A stretch of DNA of 64,000 nucleotides, from NCBI RefSeq assembly GCF_030052815.1, contig NC_079507.1, forward strand, positions 16,204,141 to 16,268,140, written 5' to 3'. The notes under the pieces were generated by a model that did not search any database, was not told where the DNA came from, and was given only the letters and a program-made list of their open reading frames with translations. Shown in pieces: positions 50,435 to 61,483 of the stretch (position 1 is the first letter of the stretch; each line of letters starts with the position of its first letter). Source of the DNA: Hevea brasiliensis. Lineage: Eukaryota; Streptophyta; Magnoliopsida; Malpighiales; Euphorbiaceae. The translations under genes were made by a program, and so were the position numbers.

Positions 50435-51720
50435 ATGGACCCTACATCACAGAGAGCAGTTGAGGAGGAAGTGGAGAGTCATGCTCCACTGCGGCAATTG
50501 AGGCGGGAGTATGGGAGAACTGCTCCGCCCGACTCAAGCGAGCACCTTTCGGCCTCCACAGGCCATGTTCCAGCAAATGGCTGAATTCTTCAGACAAATG
50601 GCTGGAGTAATGCCAGCACCACCACCACCACCAGCTCCACAGCAGAAATCACACCTGGAAAGGCTAAGAAAGTTTGGGGCAGTGGATTTCTTTGGCAAGA
50701 GAGAAGATGATTCTGTTGCAGCCTAAAATTGGTTGAACAGAACAGGCAGAGTCTTAAAACAACTCCACTGCACTCCTGAACAAAACCTAGAGGCTGCCAT
50801 ATCTCTATTGTAAGATGATGCCTATGAATGGTGGGACACGATATCCAGTGAAGTGCAGCCAGAAGCTATAACTTGGGACTTCTTTCTCTCAGAATTCAAG
50901 AAGAAATATGTGGGTACTGTATACCTGGAAGAGAGAAGAAGAGAGTTTATTAATCTGAGGCAGAGACAGTTGTCAGTGGCCGAGTATGAGAAGGAATTCG
51001 TCCGATTAAGCCGCTACGGAAGGGAGATAGTCCCTAATGAAGCTGAAAGGTGTAAGAGATTTGAAGAGGGACTAAATGACAACATAAAGATCCAGCTCAC
51101 TGCCTTGGGAATCACAGAATTTACCAAGTTAGTGGAAGCTGCAATAAAGGTTGAAAAAGTAAGAATCAGTGAGCAGACCAGAAGGGATAGACAGCAGAAG
51201 AGGGGCCCGGGTCAGTCTAGTTCATCTCCTGCACCTGGGAAGAGGTTCAAGGGTCCATCTGCACAGAGTTCAGGCCAGCCACAAGGTCAGGGTCAGTCTC
51301 AGGGGCCCAGGCCACAGTTTACCCCTAGGAGAGGTCAGTCCACACCATCAGTGGGCAGCTTTCCAAGGATGGGGTTCAGGACCAGCCCGGCATCTTACGC
51401 ATGTCCACACCGTTTGAAATGGCATAAGGAGTGTTGGAGAGTGACTGGTGCCTGCTTTAGGTGTGGGTCAACAGAGCATCAGTTGAAGATCTGTCCACGC
51501 AGAACTACTACAACTGCTCTAACACAAACAAATAGACCTGCTCCTGCACCGCAAAGAGGTAGAAAATCTGGCAAATCTGACGCCGTGGGACCATCACGAG
51601 GCTCGCATCGAGCCAGCAGAGAGGCACAGGCGGACCACTGCAAGAGCTTATGCTATTATAGCTCAGGAGGAGCAAGATGCCGGGCGTCATCGAGTGCGTT
51701 CTCCCTCTACAATACACTGT
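50435..51720 (+). pseudogene. gag of Tekay-like element C, frameshifted
   Basis: Start ATG at 50435 (MDPTSQRAVEEEVESHAP). The frame is lost near 50490 and recovered in 50511-50726 with the PAPPPPPAPQQ stretch. A TAA near 50724 and another TAA at about 50811 (CAA in copy B) follow. The gag core (TWDFFLSEFKKKYVGTVYLE to FEEGLNDNIKIQL) is open from 50853, and the knuckle [14 protein letters not shown] lies near 51450-51500. The [12 protein letters not shown] segment of copy B reads CPHRLKWHKEC here. From 51590 on several single-base losses, many at CAG/CTG triplets, put the protease in another frame. Confidence 0.9.
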
Positions 51721-53700
51721 GCATGCATTGGTGGATCCAGATCCACTCATTCATACATCTGCATCAACCTACCCGTAGAAAGGGGATACTAGTAGGGAGA
51801 GTGACCAAGACATTCTGGTCACTAATCCATTGGGCCACAGTGTAGTGGTGAACAAAGTATACAAGGGTTGCCCGTTAAGGATTCAGGGGTATGAATTCTT
51901 GGCAGACTTGATTGAGTTGCCCTTCCACGAGTTCGACGTGATTTTGGGAATGGACTGGTTGTCACGTCATCAGGCAATAGTTGATTGCAAATTGAAGAGA
52001 ATTTCTTTGAAAACTCCTGAGGGTAATGAGATCACAGTTGTGGGGGAAAGGACAGATTTCTTGTCCAATGTCATCTCAGCCACAGTTGCAAGAAGAATGA
52101 TGAGAAAAGGCTGTGAAGCCTACCTAGCACATGTGGTGGATACTAGGCAGGCTAAGCCAAACCTGAGTGATATACCCACAGTAAGAGACTTCCCAGATGT
52201 GTTTCCTGAAGAATTACCTGGTTTGCCACCAGAAAGGGAAGTTGAATTTGCTATTGAGGCACTGCCGGGTATAACACCCATTTCCATTGCTCCTTATAGG
52301 ATGGCACCCACTGAATTAAGGGAGTTGAAAACTCAGTTGCAAGAGTTACTTGATAAGGGGTTTATACGCCCCAGTGTGTCACCATGGGGAGCTCCGGTGC
52401 TGTTTGTAAAGAAGAAGGATGGGACTTTGAGGCTATGCATTGATTACCGGCAGTTGAATAAAGTGACTGTGAAGAACAAATATTCGTTGCCTAGAATTGA
52501 TGATCTATTTGATCAATTGAAGGGAGCAGGAGTATTTTCTAAAATTGATCTCAGATCGGGGTATCATCAGTTGAGGGTGAAGGATGCAGATGTGCCAAAG
52601 ACTGCATTCAGGACCCGGTATGGGCATTATGAGTTTCTGGTGATGCCTTTTGGCCTAACAAATGCACCAGCAGCATTCATGGACCTTATGAACCGTATCT
52701 TCCATCCACACTTAGATCGGTTCGTAGTGGTCTTTATTGATGATATTTTGGTGTATTCCAAGACTAGGGAAGAACATGATGAGCATTTGAGGATTGTTCT
52801 ACAAACCCTGAGAGAAAAGAAGCTGTATGCTAAGTTGTCCAAGTGTGACTTTTGGTTGAATGAGATTGCATTCCTTGGACACATAGTGTCAGCTGATGGG
52901 ATTAGGGTGGATCCTAAGAAAATAGAAGCAGTGATGGAATGGAAGCCTCCCAGGAATACAACTGAGGTCAGAAGCTTCTTGGGGCTAGCTGGGTATTACA
53001 GAAGATTTGTGAAGGGATTTTCCTTAATAGCTGCTCCAATGACCAAGTTGTTACACAAGAATGTCAGATTTAACTGGAATGACAAGTGTTAGACCAGTTT
53101 TGAGAAGTTGAAAGCTATGTTGACAGAGGCACCAGATGTGCTACGCCCGGTGTCAGGAAAGGACTTCGTGGTCTACAGTGATGCCTCTCATAATGGGTTA
53201 GGGTGTGTATTGATGCAAGAGGGGAAGGTGATTGCCTATGCTTCCAGGCAGCTAAGGCCACATGAACAGAACTACCCTACCCATGATCTAGAGCTTGCAG
53301 CAATTATCTTCGCACTGAAGATATGGAGGCATTACTTGTATGGTGAAAAGTGCTACATTTACACAGACCACAAAAGTCTGAAATATTTGCCAACTCAAAA
53401 GGAGCTCAACCTTAGACAGAGGCGATGGATTGAGTTCCTGAAGGACTATGATTGTGTAATTGACTACCATCCTGGGAAGGCAAATGTTGTTGCTGATGCT
53501 TTGAGCAGAAAATCCATGACAACTTTGAGATCAATGAATGCCCGTCTAACTTTGATTCGTGATGGAGCTATTTTGGCTGAGTTGCAAGTGAGGCCAACCC
53601 TGTTACAGCAGATTTTAAATGGGCAGAAGGTAGATGAGAAGCTAATGGCTATTATGAGCAAAATCTCAGAGGGAAAAGCAACTGACTATGAGATGAAAGC
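51721..53700 (+). pseudogene. protease, reverse transcriptase and RNase H of element C
   Basis: The protease active-site region near 51735 is frameshifted: a G is missing in the codons for DPGSTHS compared with copy B. From 51830 a 420-residue frame gives the protease C-terminal half ([10 protein letters not shown]), reverse transcriptase with [27 protein letters not shown] and an intact FIDDILVYS box, and the connection domain. A TAG at 53090-53092 replaces CAG. RNase H resumes with [14 protein letters not shown] and YTDHKSL, then [16 protein letters not shown]. Apart from the stop and the protease shift, this is close to a working enzyme in sequence. Confidence 0.93.
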
Positions 53701-55131
53701 AAATGGGTGTCTGTATTACAAAGGAAGACTGTGTGTACCAGATAATGGGGAATTGAAGGCTAGTATTCTGAAAGAGGCACACACCAGTGTATATGCTATG
53801 CACCCAGGAAGTACAAAGATGTATCATGATCTGAAGCTTCAGTATTGGTGGCCTAGTATGAAGAAAGACATAGTTGACTACGTGACTAAATGCTTGACAT
53901 GTCAGCAAGTCAAGGCGGAACATCAAGTTCCATCGGGTTTGCTCTGACCTATCGCATACAGAATGGAAATGGGATCGGGTCACCATGGATTTTGTAAGTG
54001 GTCTACCTCTCACCCGGAAGAAACATGATGCAGGATGGGTGATAGTTGATAGATTGACTAAGTCAGCACACTTTCTGCCAGTTAGGACTGACTACTCACT
54101 GGAAAAGTTAGCAGAATTGTATATCAGTGAGATAGTTAGACTCCATGGAATTCCACTTTCCATCATATCTGATCGAGACCCAAGGTTCACATCGAGATTT
54201 TGGAAGAAGTTGCATGAGTCCTTGGGTACACAACTCCACTTCAAGATGACTTTCCATCCTCGACGGATGGGCGATCGAGAAAAGAGTAATCCAGGTAAAC
54301 AATTGAAACCAATGGAATTGATACAAATATTGAATTAAAATGATAATAATAACATGAAATATATGTTAGGTCCTTGAGGATATGCTGAGGCGTTGTGTCA
54401 TTGAGTTTGAGGGAAGTTGGGATAGATACCTCCCACTGGCAGAATTTGCATACAACAATAGCTACCAAGCTAGCATCCAAATGGCCCCGTATGAAGCACT
54501 GTATGGGAGAAAATGTAGAACTCTAGTATCTTTGGACTGAATTGGGCGAAGACAAGCTGGTGGGGCGGACACAGTGAAACAGACTGAGGAGAAAGTGAAA
54601 CTAATCAAAGCCAATCTGAAGGGTGCCTCAGACAGACAGAGATCTTATGCCGACCTGAAGAGAAAGGAAAGAGAATATGTGGTTGGTGACAAAGTGTTCC
54701 TCAAGGTGTCACCGTGGAAGAAAATCTTGAGGTTTGGAAGAAAGTGTAAGTTAAGCCCTAGGTTCATTGCCCCATATGAAATCATTGAACGTGTGGGTCC
54801 AGTGGCCTATAGGCTAGCTTTACCTCCAGAGCTGGACAAGATCCACAATGTGTTCCACGTATCCATGCTCAGAAGATACCGCTCAGATCCTTCACATGTC
54901 ATCTCCAGGGAAGAAATTGAAATACAACCGGATTTAACATATGAAGAAGAACCCATACGGATCCTAGCTCAGGAAGTAAAAGAATTGAGGAACAAGCAGA
55001 TTCCACTGGTGAAAGTGCTTTGGAGGCACCACAACACCGAGGAGGCAACTTGGGAAAGTGAAGAGACGATGAGGCAACAGTTCCCTCAACTGTTTGCATC
55101 AGTTAAATTTCGAGGACGACATTTAAATTAG
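53701..55131 (+). pseudogene. integrase and chromodomain-like tail of element C, with an intron
   Basis: HHCC zinc region ([28 protein letters not shown]), a frameshift near 53945, then the catalytic core with MDFVSGLP and an intact [10 protein letters not shown]. The Glu region QTDGQSERV of copy B is scrambled here by two base losses (54259-54285). A 75-bp GT-AG intron (54295-54369) follows, then VLEDML, and a frameshift near 54520-54565. The last open frame (54574-55131) holds LSPRFIAPYEIIERVGPVAY, HNVFHVSMLRRY and the chromodomain-like end (LVKVLWRHHNTEEATWESEE). The stop at 55129-55131 is just before the purine tract. Confidence 0.92.
54295..54369 (+). other. putative GT-AG intron in the integrase of element C
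   Basis: GTAAACAATTG to TATATGTTAG, at the same codon as in element B. Confidence 0.75.
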
Positions 55132-55140
55132 AGGAAGAGT

Positions 55141-56109
55141 TGTAACACCCTCCGGTAGCAACTCAGTACATTCTCTTTATTCGGTGACCGGTGTCGGTCC
55201 GGACAGCTAGAACGTTCGGAAAAATATTTAAACTAAAGTAAGGAACCATAATTAACTCAAATATTAATAAGAAAAATTTAGAAAAAATTTCAGAAATAAA
55301 ATACAACCAAGTTAAATGAGCCGGTACCCAAGCGATGGGTAACCCAGAGGGAAGTTGCGGTTCTCGCAACTAGGAGCCCTAGACCCTGGGAAAAATTCAT
55401 AAAATAATTTTTGGGACTCCAGAGAAGGGTCATTGAGGTTCCTATGGCATTAGAATGCCAAGAAAATATTTAGAAAAATTTTTCAATCGGTACAGACAAT
55501 TTTGACCCTTTAAGACAAATAGAGGGCATTTTGGTCATTTCGCCTTCAGAGGTGATTTTTGGCCGACTTGTCCAGTTGAGTAAATAATTATTATAACATA
55601 AAATATGAATAAACATTACTAAAAATTAAATTGAAAATGAGTAGTGATGAAAAGAAAAGAAAAATGAAATAAAAAGCAAATTATGACATATGATGATGTC
55701 ATTTAAAAAGCTACCACCAATCACATTTAAACAAACAATTAACTAACTAATAAAAGAGATAAATGAAGATTAAAACAATTAAAAAAAACAGCAGCTATCC
55801 TCTCCTCCCAACCAGCTGAAACCCTAGCCCTTGCCCAAACCTCCATTAACACCACAAAAAAAAAAAAAAGCTTCATTTCTCTCTTTGTTACACCACTAAA
55901 CCCTAAACCCCTTTCATTAAAACTTGTCCACTCATCTTGGGAAAGTATTTGGCAGCCTAGAAAAGGAAAGAAAGTGAAGTTTGAGCTTAGAAAAATCTGC
56001 CCTACAAGAGGTTAGTGCACATATATACCTTAAACCCTTTATTTCTATGTTAGAGACTTGAAATAGGTAAGAAATTGTGAATTAAATGAACCAAATTTAT
56101 GTGTATGTC
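55141..56109 (+). repeat. 3' LTR of Tekay-like element C, first 969 bp
   Basis: Starts TGTAACACCCTCCGG after the purine tract AGAGGAAGAG and matches 47196 onward until GTGTATGTC, where the Tat2 LTR begins. The uninterrupted 5' LTR reads on into CACCATGAATTTCGG at the same point. Confidence 0.95.
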
Positions 56110-56694
56110 TGTCGACACCATATTTTGGCCGATCCCCAAAATCAATAAAACTTTGAAACCAATCCCCGGTACTAAGTCTCCTTCGGACAGCTAATCACAT
56201 TTTCGATCCCTCTTTGATAGGCTGTCACAATTCCGATCTCTCCCCGCAAAGAATTAAATCAAATTGTTAAGTTCTCGCATCACCAAAGCTTTGCAGTCTA
56301 TCGCTCACCGATCTCTCAAACCCATTGTCGAAACTCAGGACCCGTAAAGTATATTCCGGATAAATGAACTGGCACTAGATCTTTTCCTACCAGTTTTATT
56401 GCCGATCTTCCTTTCGAAAGTTTAAGAGTTAAGGTTTTGGTTCGATTTAATAAGGATTCCAATCTTAAGTGTTCAAGTTAAATTTTCAATTTTAATCAAG
56501 TCCCATTCAGCATTTCTTCCCCACCGATCTCATGCTTATTGTGCTTTCCGATCTCTTATACTTAGATTAATAATTGCATTTAGTTCTTGTTTCGCTATGC
56601 TCATACAATCAAATACTTAGGCAATTCAGAGATTTTCCAATCACATCCATTCATTGAACAAAAGAGAGCCCATTTCATTTCATTTTTGTACAAG

Positions 56695-58568
56695 CTATTC
56701 AGCTGGAGGGTCACCCCCAGCCTGATTTACATTTTGCTCACTCTCTCTCTCACCCTCGGCTTCCTCCTCACTGTCCTCACCGTCGCCCTCAGGAGCCAGG
56801 TCGGCCATCCAAGAGAAGTCCTCCCCTGGGTAATGCTTCTAGAGTTCGACGAAGAGGTCCTTGTGAGCATTCACATAGGCCCCAGCTATTCCCGTCACCA
56901 TCTCTTCATCTTTCTCCTTAAGCTCCCCGTCTTTCTCTTTAAGCTCTTCGATGAGTTGGGCGACTGGCGGCTCGTTGGCACATGGCGCTGGACTTCTCTG
57001 AGAACCCGATTCCTTTCAGCCAGAACAAGATTCAGTTCGGCCACCCTGTCCCCATAAAACTTCGCCCGCCCCTCAACTTGAGATATATAATCTTGAGCGG
57101 ATGAGAGTTGGGATCGGAGGGAAGCCATTTCCTGATTTTTCTTCCCGATCTCCTTACCTGCACGAACCTTTTCCCAAACCATGGTCCGATTCACGGGCAC
57201 TCCACGTTCAGCTCATGGATTGAGTCAAGATATCATCAAGGCTGTTCGAGGATAGCTCGTCGATCCTCCCGAAGGAAGATGGAAGACCCCAAGACTTGGG
57301 CAAAACCGGGGTTCTCTCGAACAGTCCGGTTATTCTTCAGGGACTCGATTAGCTTTTGAGCGCCATGAGAAGAGGTCCTCCCAAAAGATTGAGAAGGACC
57401 CCTTTCTGTGCTTGGAACAACTGGAAGAGCCGGAGGCTGCTCTTCCAATCTAGGAGGAGATCGGACAGCTTCAGCGGTCGGCAGATCCGAAGGTTGAGGC
57501 GGGTCCCCTTGTACTTCCCCAGATTCATGACCAGGTGTTCGAAGCATTTCCAAACGCTTCATCTCCTTTATTTTCCGGGAGATCTCTTTATCCTTCTTCT
57601 GCTTCCTAGAACCCTCACCCCCCGCCATACCTGCATAAAGAAAAGGTCAGTGAGATCGCTAAGGTCCTGAGAGCTGAGATATAGAAAATACCAATGCCGA
57701 GGTCAGAGAGCGGAAGTTCGCGGTCTTGGCCGGTGAGCAGTTGAATGGTCCAATGGTGCAACTCGGCAGTCACCGCATCCAAACAAGAATACTTTTGAGT
57801 GGCGGCCAGACTCTTCAGATCCATCACTATTAAGCTTTCCTCTTGGTTCAGGGTAATATGCTTCGGAAGCAAAGGCCCCTGGTACCACCAGCTGCGGGGG
57901 AAGTCCTCAAAGCAGCTCGGATCATTGCTCCTCAGAATGAAGAAACGGTTCTTCCAATTCTTAAGGGATGAGGGCAGATCGGAAAAGAGCCCGCAATGAG
58001 GCTTCGCCTGAAAGAACCAGTGTTCGTCATCCTTTCGGCGAGTTAGTCTGTGCAGTTCGGCGAACACCTTAGCCGTAGGTCTGATTCCCTTAGCTCGGCA
58101 TAGACCTCGGAAGGCTACCAAGATCCGCCACGAGTTAGGGTGAATTTGAGCAATGCACGCTCGGTGAAGTTTTAGGACCTCCTTATAGAAGTCATCTAGA
58201 GGGAACCGAAGACCGGCCTTTAACTGTTCCTCGTACACCATAACCATGTCATTCTCTTCAAAGGAGTGATCGACACGAAGATCGCCGTGGCACTTGATTA
58301 GCTCGTACAAATCAGGCCGAATGTTGTATTCTTGGCTAAACGATTGCAGATCGGATACTCGAAGAACCGACGGAAGCTCATCTATAGGGAGAGTCTCCCT
58401 CCCTGAAACAGGTGCACGCCTTGATGGTATGACCCGCCCCCGACCTGGAACGGAAGCCTTAGGAGGTTCAGGTTGCGTGCTTGGCCCAACTACCTCTTCT
58501 TCATCGGACGACCATGAGAACTGAATGGAAGGAGGGCTCGCCGCTCTTTGACCTTCGGCACCGCTCAT
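56695..58568 (-). pseudogene. antisense gene in the Tat2 LTR: gypsy-type transposon (Transposase_28-like) protein
   Basis: Minus-strand gene, start ATG 58568-58566 (MSGAEGQRAASPPS). Exon 1 (58568-57692, 292 codons plus one base) has an acidic Ser-rich start, then LPIDELPSVLRVSDLQSF, GLRFPLDDFYKEVLKLH, QIHPNSWRILVAFRGLC and SLKNWKNRFFILRS. This is the pattern of the plant putative gypsy-type transposon family found as an extra ORF in Tat elements; its function is unknown. A 61-bp GT-AG intron (57691-57631) joins in frame to GMAGGEGSRKQKKDKEISRK. Then come a Pro-rich part, a coiled coil (ASLRSQLSSAQDYISQVE) and an acidic tail (EGDGEDSEEEAEGERE) ending at the stop 56697-56695. Frameshifts lie near 57240-57200 and 56980, and a TAG (probably from CAG) at 56841-56839. 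A start at 58724 is possible but would precede any leader. Confidence 0.8.
57631..57691 (-). other. intron of the antisense gene
   Basis: Minus strand GTATTTTCTATATC to CTTTTCTTTATGCAG, 61 bp, with a pyrimidine-rich 3' end. The reading frame is open through it but gives an unrelated hydrophobic tail. Removal links exon 1 to the Lys-rich second exon in phase (one base plus two). Confidence 0.75.
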
Positions 58569-58727
58569 TTTCAAAAGAAATAAAGAACTTAAACTAAAAA
58601 AGAAGATCAAAGCCCTTACCGGAGTCTGATCGGCGTCGGAAGAACTTGAGAAAATGAGAGAACTTCGAAGTTGTGAGCAGGGGATTGAAAATGGAATAAG
58701 AGAACAACTGGCTAACCCTCCCACCCC

Positions 58728-58736
58728 TATTTATAC
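58728..58736 (-). promoter_or_regulatory. TATA box of the antisense gene
   Basis: TATAAATAG on the minus strand, about 160 bp upstream of the ATG at 58568, a normal plant distance for a short 5' leader. It is preceded by the palindromic GAGCATTAAATGCTC at 58743-58757. Confidence 0.7.
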
Positions 58737-59003
58737 TAGTCCGAGCATTTAATGCTCGCGAGGCTCTAGGCAACGCATCGATTGGTGGGACTCGACAGCT
58801 GTTCTGACACTTCTCTCAAATATTCGAATGTTCCGAGATCGTTTAATTGGAGATCGGCATAATAAGTTGAATATTTTGAATAAAGGATCAGTTAAGTGTC
58901 ATTCAGGTAAAGAATCAGATCAGATAATCACATTAGAGATCGGAAAATAATCAATGCAAAAATAATAAGATGATAATCGACAAAATAAAGTCTTTATTTT
59001 CAA

Positions 59004-59142
59004 AAGATCGGATTACATCATTTGGGCGATCTCTAGGGATCGGATTACACTAAAATTGGATTACATCATTTCTGTGATCTCTAGAGATCGGATTGCATTA
59101 AAAACAAAATACATCATTTGGGCGATCTCTAGGGATCGGAAT
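59004..59142 (+). repeat. three ~45-bp repeats in the Tat2 LTR
   Basis: Three copies of a segment with GGATTACATCATTT and GCGATCTCTAGGGATCGG, at about 59004, 59051 and 59097. Confidence 0.8.
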
Positions 59143-60129
59143 GTCACATTGTGACTGATCCAAAGGTGTCACCGCAACCGAGGCCGTATTTAACACCCAA
59201 TGTGGAGGAAAGCCACTGTCGGAACACTCAATGTGATGAGAAGCCGAATGAACTCAGTTGAGCGACTCGAGATCGATACAACCGAGGTCCGCAATACAGA
59301 TCGGTCAAATCCAGTTCTCTCACCATCGTCAGTTAGGGTTATGCGATCACCGGGATCGTAAATTTCAGCCGGTGGTTAAAGAAGCTCATCGGAAAGGGAT
59401 CAAAAACCACCATCATGGCCGGAACTTCCACCGGAGCAGCTAGAACAGAAAAAGTAAAAAGGAAGAGAGGAAAATCAGATGAAGGAAATGTCTCTGTCGA
59501 CAGGGGTATATATAGGGGAAAATGAGCATTTATTGCTGAGCAGAAAACGAAGCGAACGCCTCGAGAATCAAGGGGAAATTAATGCTTTGACCAGACCGGG
59601 CCAGAGAAAAGGAGAGATCGGAATAATAAATCGGAAGACGGGAGATTAACATGAGAGATCGGAATAGGAGCGTGTCAAGAAGAGGGATCGGAAGACAAAA
59701 GGAATAAGACAAATCCCAAATAACCGTTGTCAGAATCAGAGCCGAGGTAGTTAAAGCGTTGCAGGCGAGATCTCCACCATACGCCTAAGAATCGCCGCAA
59801 TCTTGTGAGCGCCAGGGTATGTCATGACAGTCCTGTATATCCCAATCCCCACCGTTGATCTCACTTGTAAGGACAAATCCGGAACCCTTGGATCAAGAGA
59901 GAAGATGACAATACCAGCGCCTTTCGCTCTTAGCCCTCAGATCGTTCCGGACAAGAAGATTTGGGACCGTTAGATCGAAAGAAGAAAAGGACAAATATTC
60001 TGAAGAGAGATCTCAGCCATTCATTTTGATTCTCTTTAATTCCTGGACATCCGATCATGTCCTTCGAAATCTTGACCCTCCATCTCCCTCAAAATAAATC
60101 CTGACCCTTCATGGGGAGCACCCGATTCC

Positions 60130-60137
60130 TATAAATA
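60130..60137 (+). promoter_or_regulatory. sense TATA box of the Tat2 LTR
   Basis: TATAAATA in CCTATAAATACCAGC, the same context as in the Tat1 LTR. It would drive the genomic RNA, making U3 about 4 kb and R-U5 about 1.7 kb. Confidence 0.7.
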
Positions 60138-61143
60138 CCAGCATGAAAAACTGTTCAAGAGGGGGGACGGACAAAAAAAGAGGCTGTTATTATAGCGGAA
60201 GAACTCTGAAAACTTCATTTAGTTTGTTATTCCGCTACTTTGAAGTGTCGATTGGAAAAACTTTTGAAACTAGTTTTCTGAAGTGTTTCTTGAAAAGGAT
60301 TCTGAATACTGGAACTCTACATTTCTAGTTTGTTCATTATCTGGTCACACCCTCACTTTCAGCCCTTTATCATCTCTGTTTTCATTTCCCACTATCTAAG
60401 CTAAACTTCATTCCACTCGGCTTTTATCTTAATCTGATTATATTTTAGCTGAGCTCCCTTCACTTCCCGACGAACATCAGCTCTCAGGCTAATCAGTTCA
60501 CTGTCTTATCTCTATTTGCCACCCCGTAGCTATTTCAGTAGATTTGGCTCCTCACAGGTAAGAGCTCATATTGCTGTTTTACTAAATGTTTACATTTACT
60601 TTTCGCACTTTCTTTGTTCTTCTTGCGTATGTGATTTTCTCCAAGTTCATTTTGTGCAAAAGGACCCAAAAGAATGTTACTCTCGAGTTATCTCTTTATT
60701 GATTAGTCCGTCGTTTTATTAATCTTCGTCATTTCTGAATGCAAGTTTTTCTGGCTCCTAGTAGCGTGTAAATGGTCAGGCAAGACGTAGGTAACTGCAA
60801 CTTAGGGGTCTCTTTTAAAAGAGAAAACCTGAATAACGCGTCAGGAAGATAGCCAAACTATTAGGCTGACGTAAACAGCAATTCGACAAAGAGGTCATAA
60901 AGTGGAATAAAACCAAAATAAACAAAACAGAATATATCGGTCATTAATAGATATTGGTAAAATGAATACATAGAAGGTCGGTAAATCAAGTCTAGTTTTC
61001 CCCATCTAGCCAAAAGGTATCGAGAAGCCTTATCCTCAGCATCTTTGAATGCCAGAATCCTTAGCTTTAGGTTCTTATGTCATATAGCCGAAATTAAAAT
61101 CCAGGAGATCGGAAAAGTCCCTTTCAGGCTCCTGTTAATCTAA

Positions 61144-61483
61144 AAGAGATCGGAGGAGAGTTCTTATCCGATCTCCCCTCAAAATTTTAATAAACATTAA
61201 AAAGAGATCGGAGGAGAGTTCTTATCCTGTCTCAACTCAAAAATTTTGATAAATGTCTAGAGGAGATCGGGGGAGAGTTCTTATCCGATCTCCCCTCAAA
61301 ATTTTAATAAACGTTAAAAAGAGATCAGAGGAGAGTTCTTATCCGGTCTCAACTCAAAAGTTTTAATAAACGTTTAGAGGAGATCGGAGGAGGGTTCTTA
61401 TTCGATCTCCCTCCAAAATTTCAATAAATAACTTAAAAGAGATTGGAGGAGAGTTCTTATCCGATTCTCACTCCAAATCTTGA
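61144..61483 (+). repeat. six ~58-bp tandem units with internal inverted repeats, Tat2 U5
   Basis: Units begin GAGATCGGAGGAGAGTTC at about 61146, 61204, 61263, 61321, 61380 and 61438. In the best units GAGATCGG pairs with CCGATCTC 14 bases later, so each unit can form a hairpin in the leader RNA. A CAAAATTTTAATAAACGT spacer follows. Confidence 0.92.

Larger units (their letters stand above)
47196..56109 (+). mobile_element. Tekay/Del-like Ty3/gypsy element C, 3' LTR truncated
   Basis: 5' LTR 47196-50307, primer site, gag, pol with protease, reverse transcriptase, RNase H, integrase and chromodomain-like tail, purine tract, then the first 969 bp of the 3' LTR, cut at 56109 by Tat2. It is the best-preserved pol of the three copies in this window, with intact catalytic boxes, but it still has frameshifts and a stop. 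The left flank TTTCT (47191-47195) would be its target-site duplication; the partner lies beyond Tat2. Confidence 0.95.

Noticed and set aside
56587..57057. 156-residue plus-strand open frame
   Set aside because: It overlaps the coiled-coil and acidic tail of the antisense gene and looks like the complement of its Lys/Glu-rich codons.
57615..58724. Single 369-residue reading of the antisense gene starting at 58724 and reading through 57631-57691
   Set aside because: The start lies only a few bases from the TATA box, and the read-through tail is unrelated to the family. The 58568 start with a spliced intron fits better.
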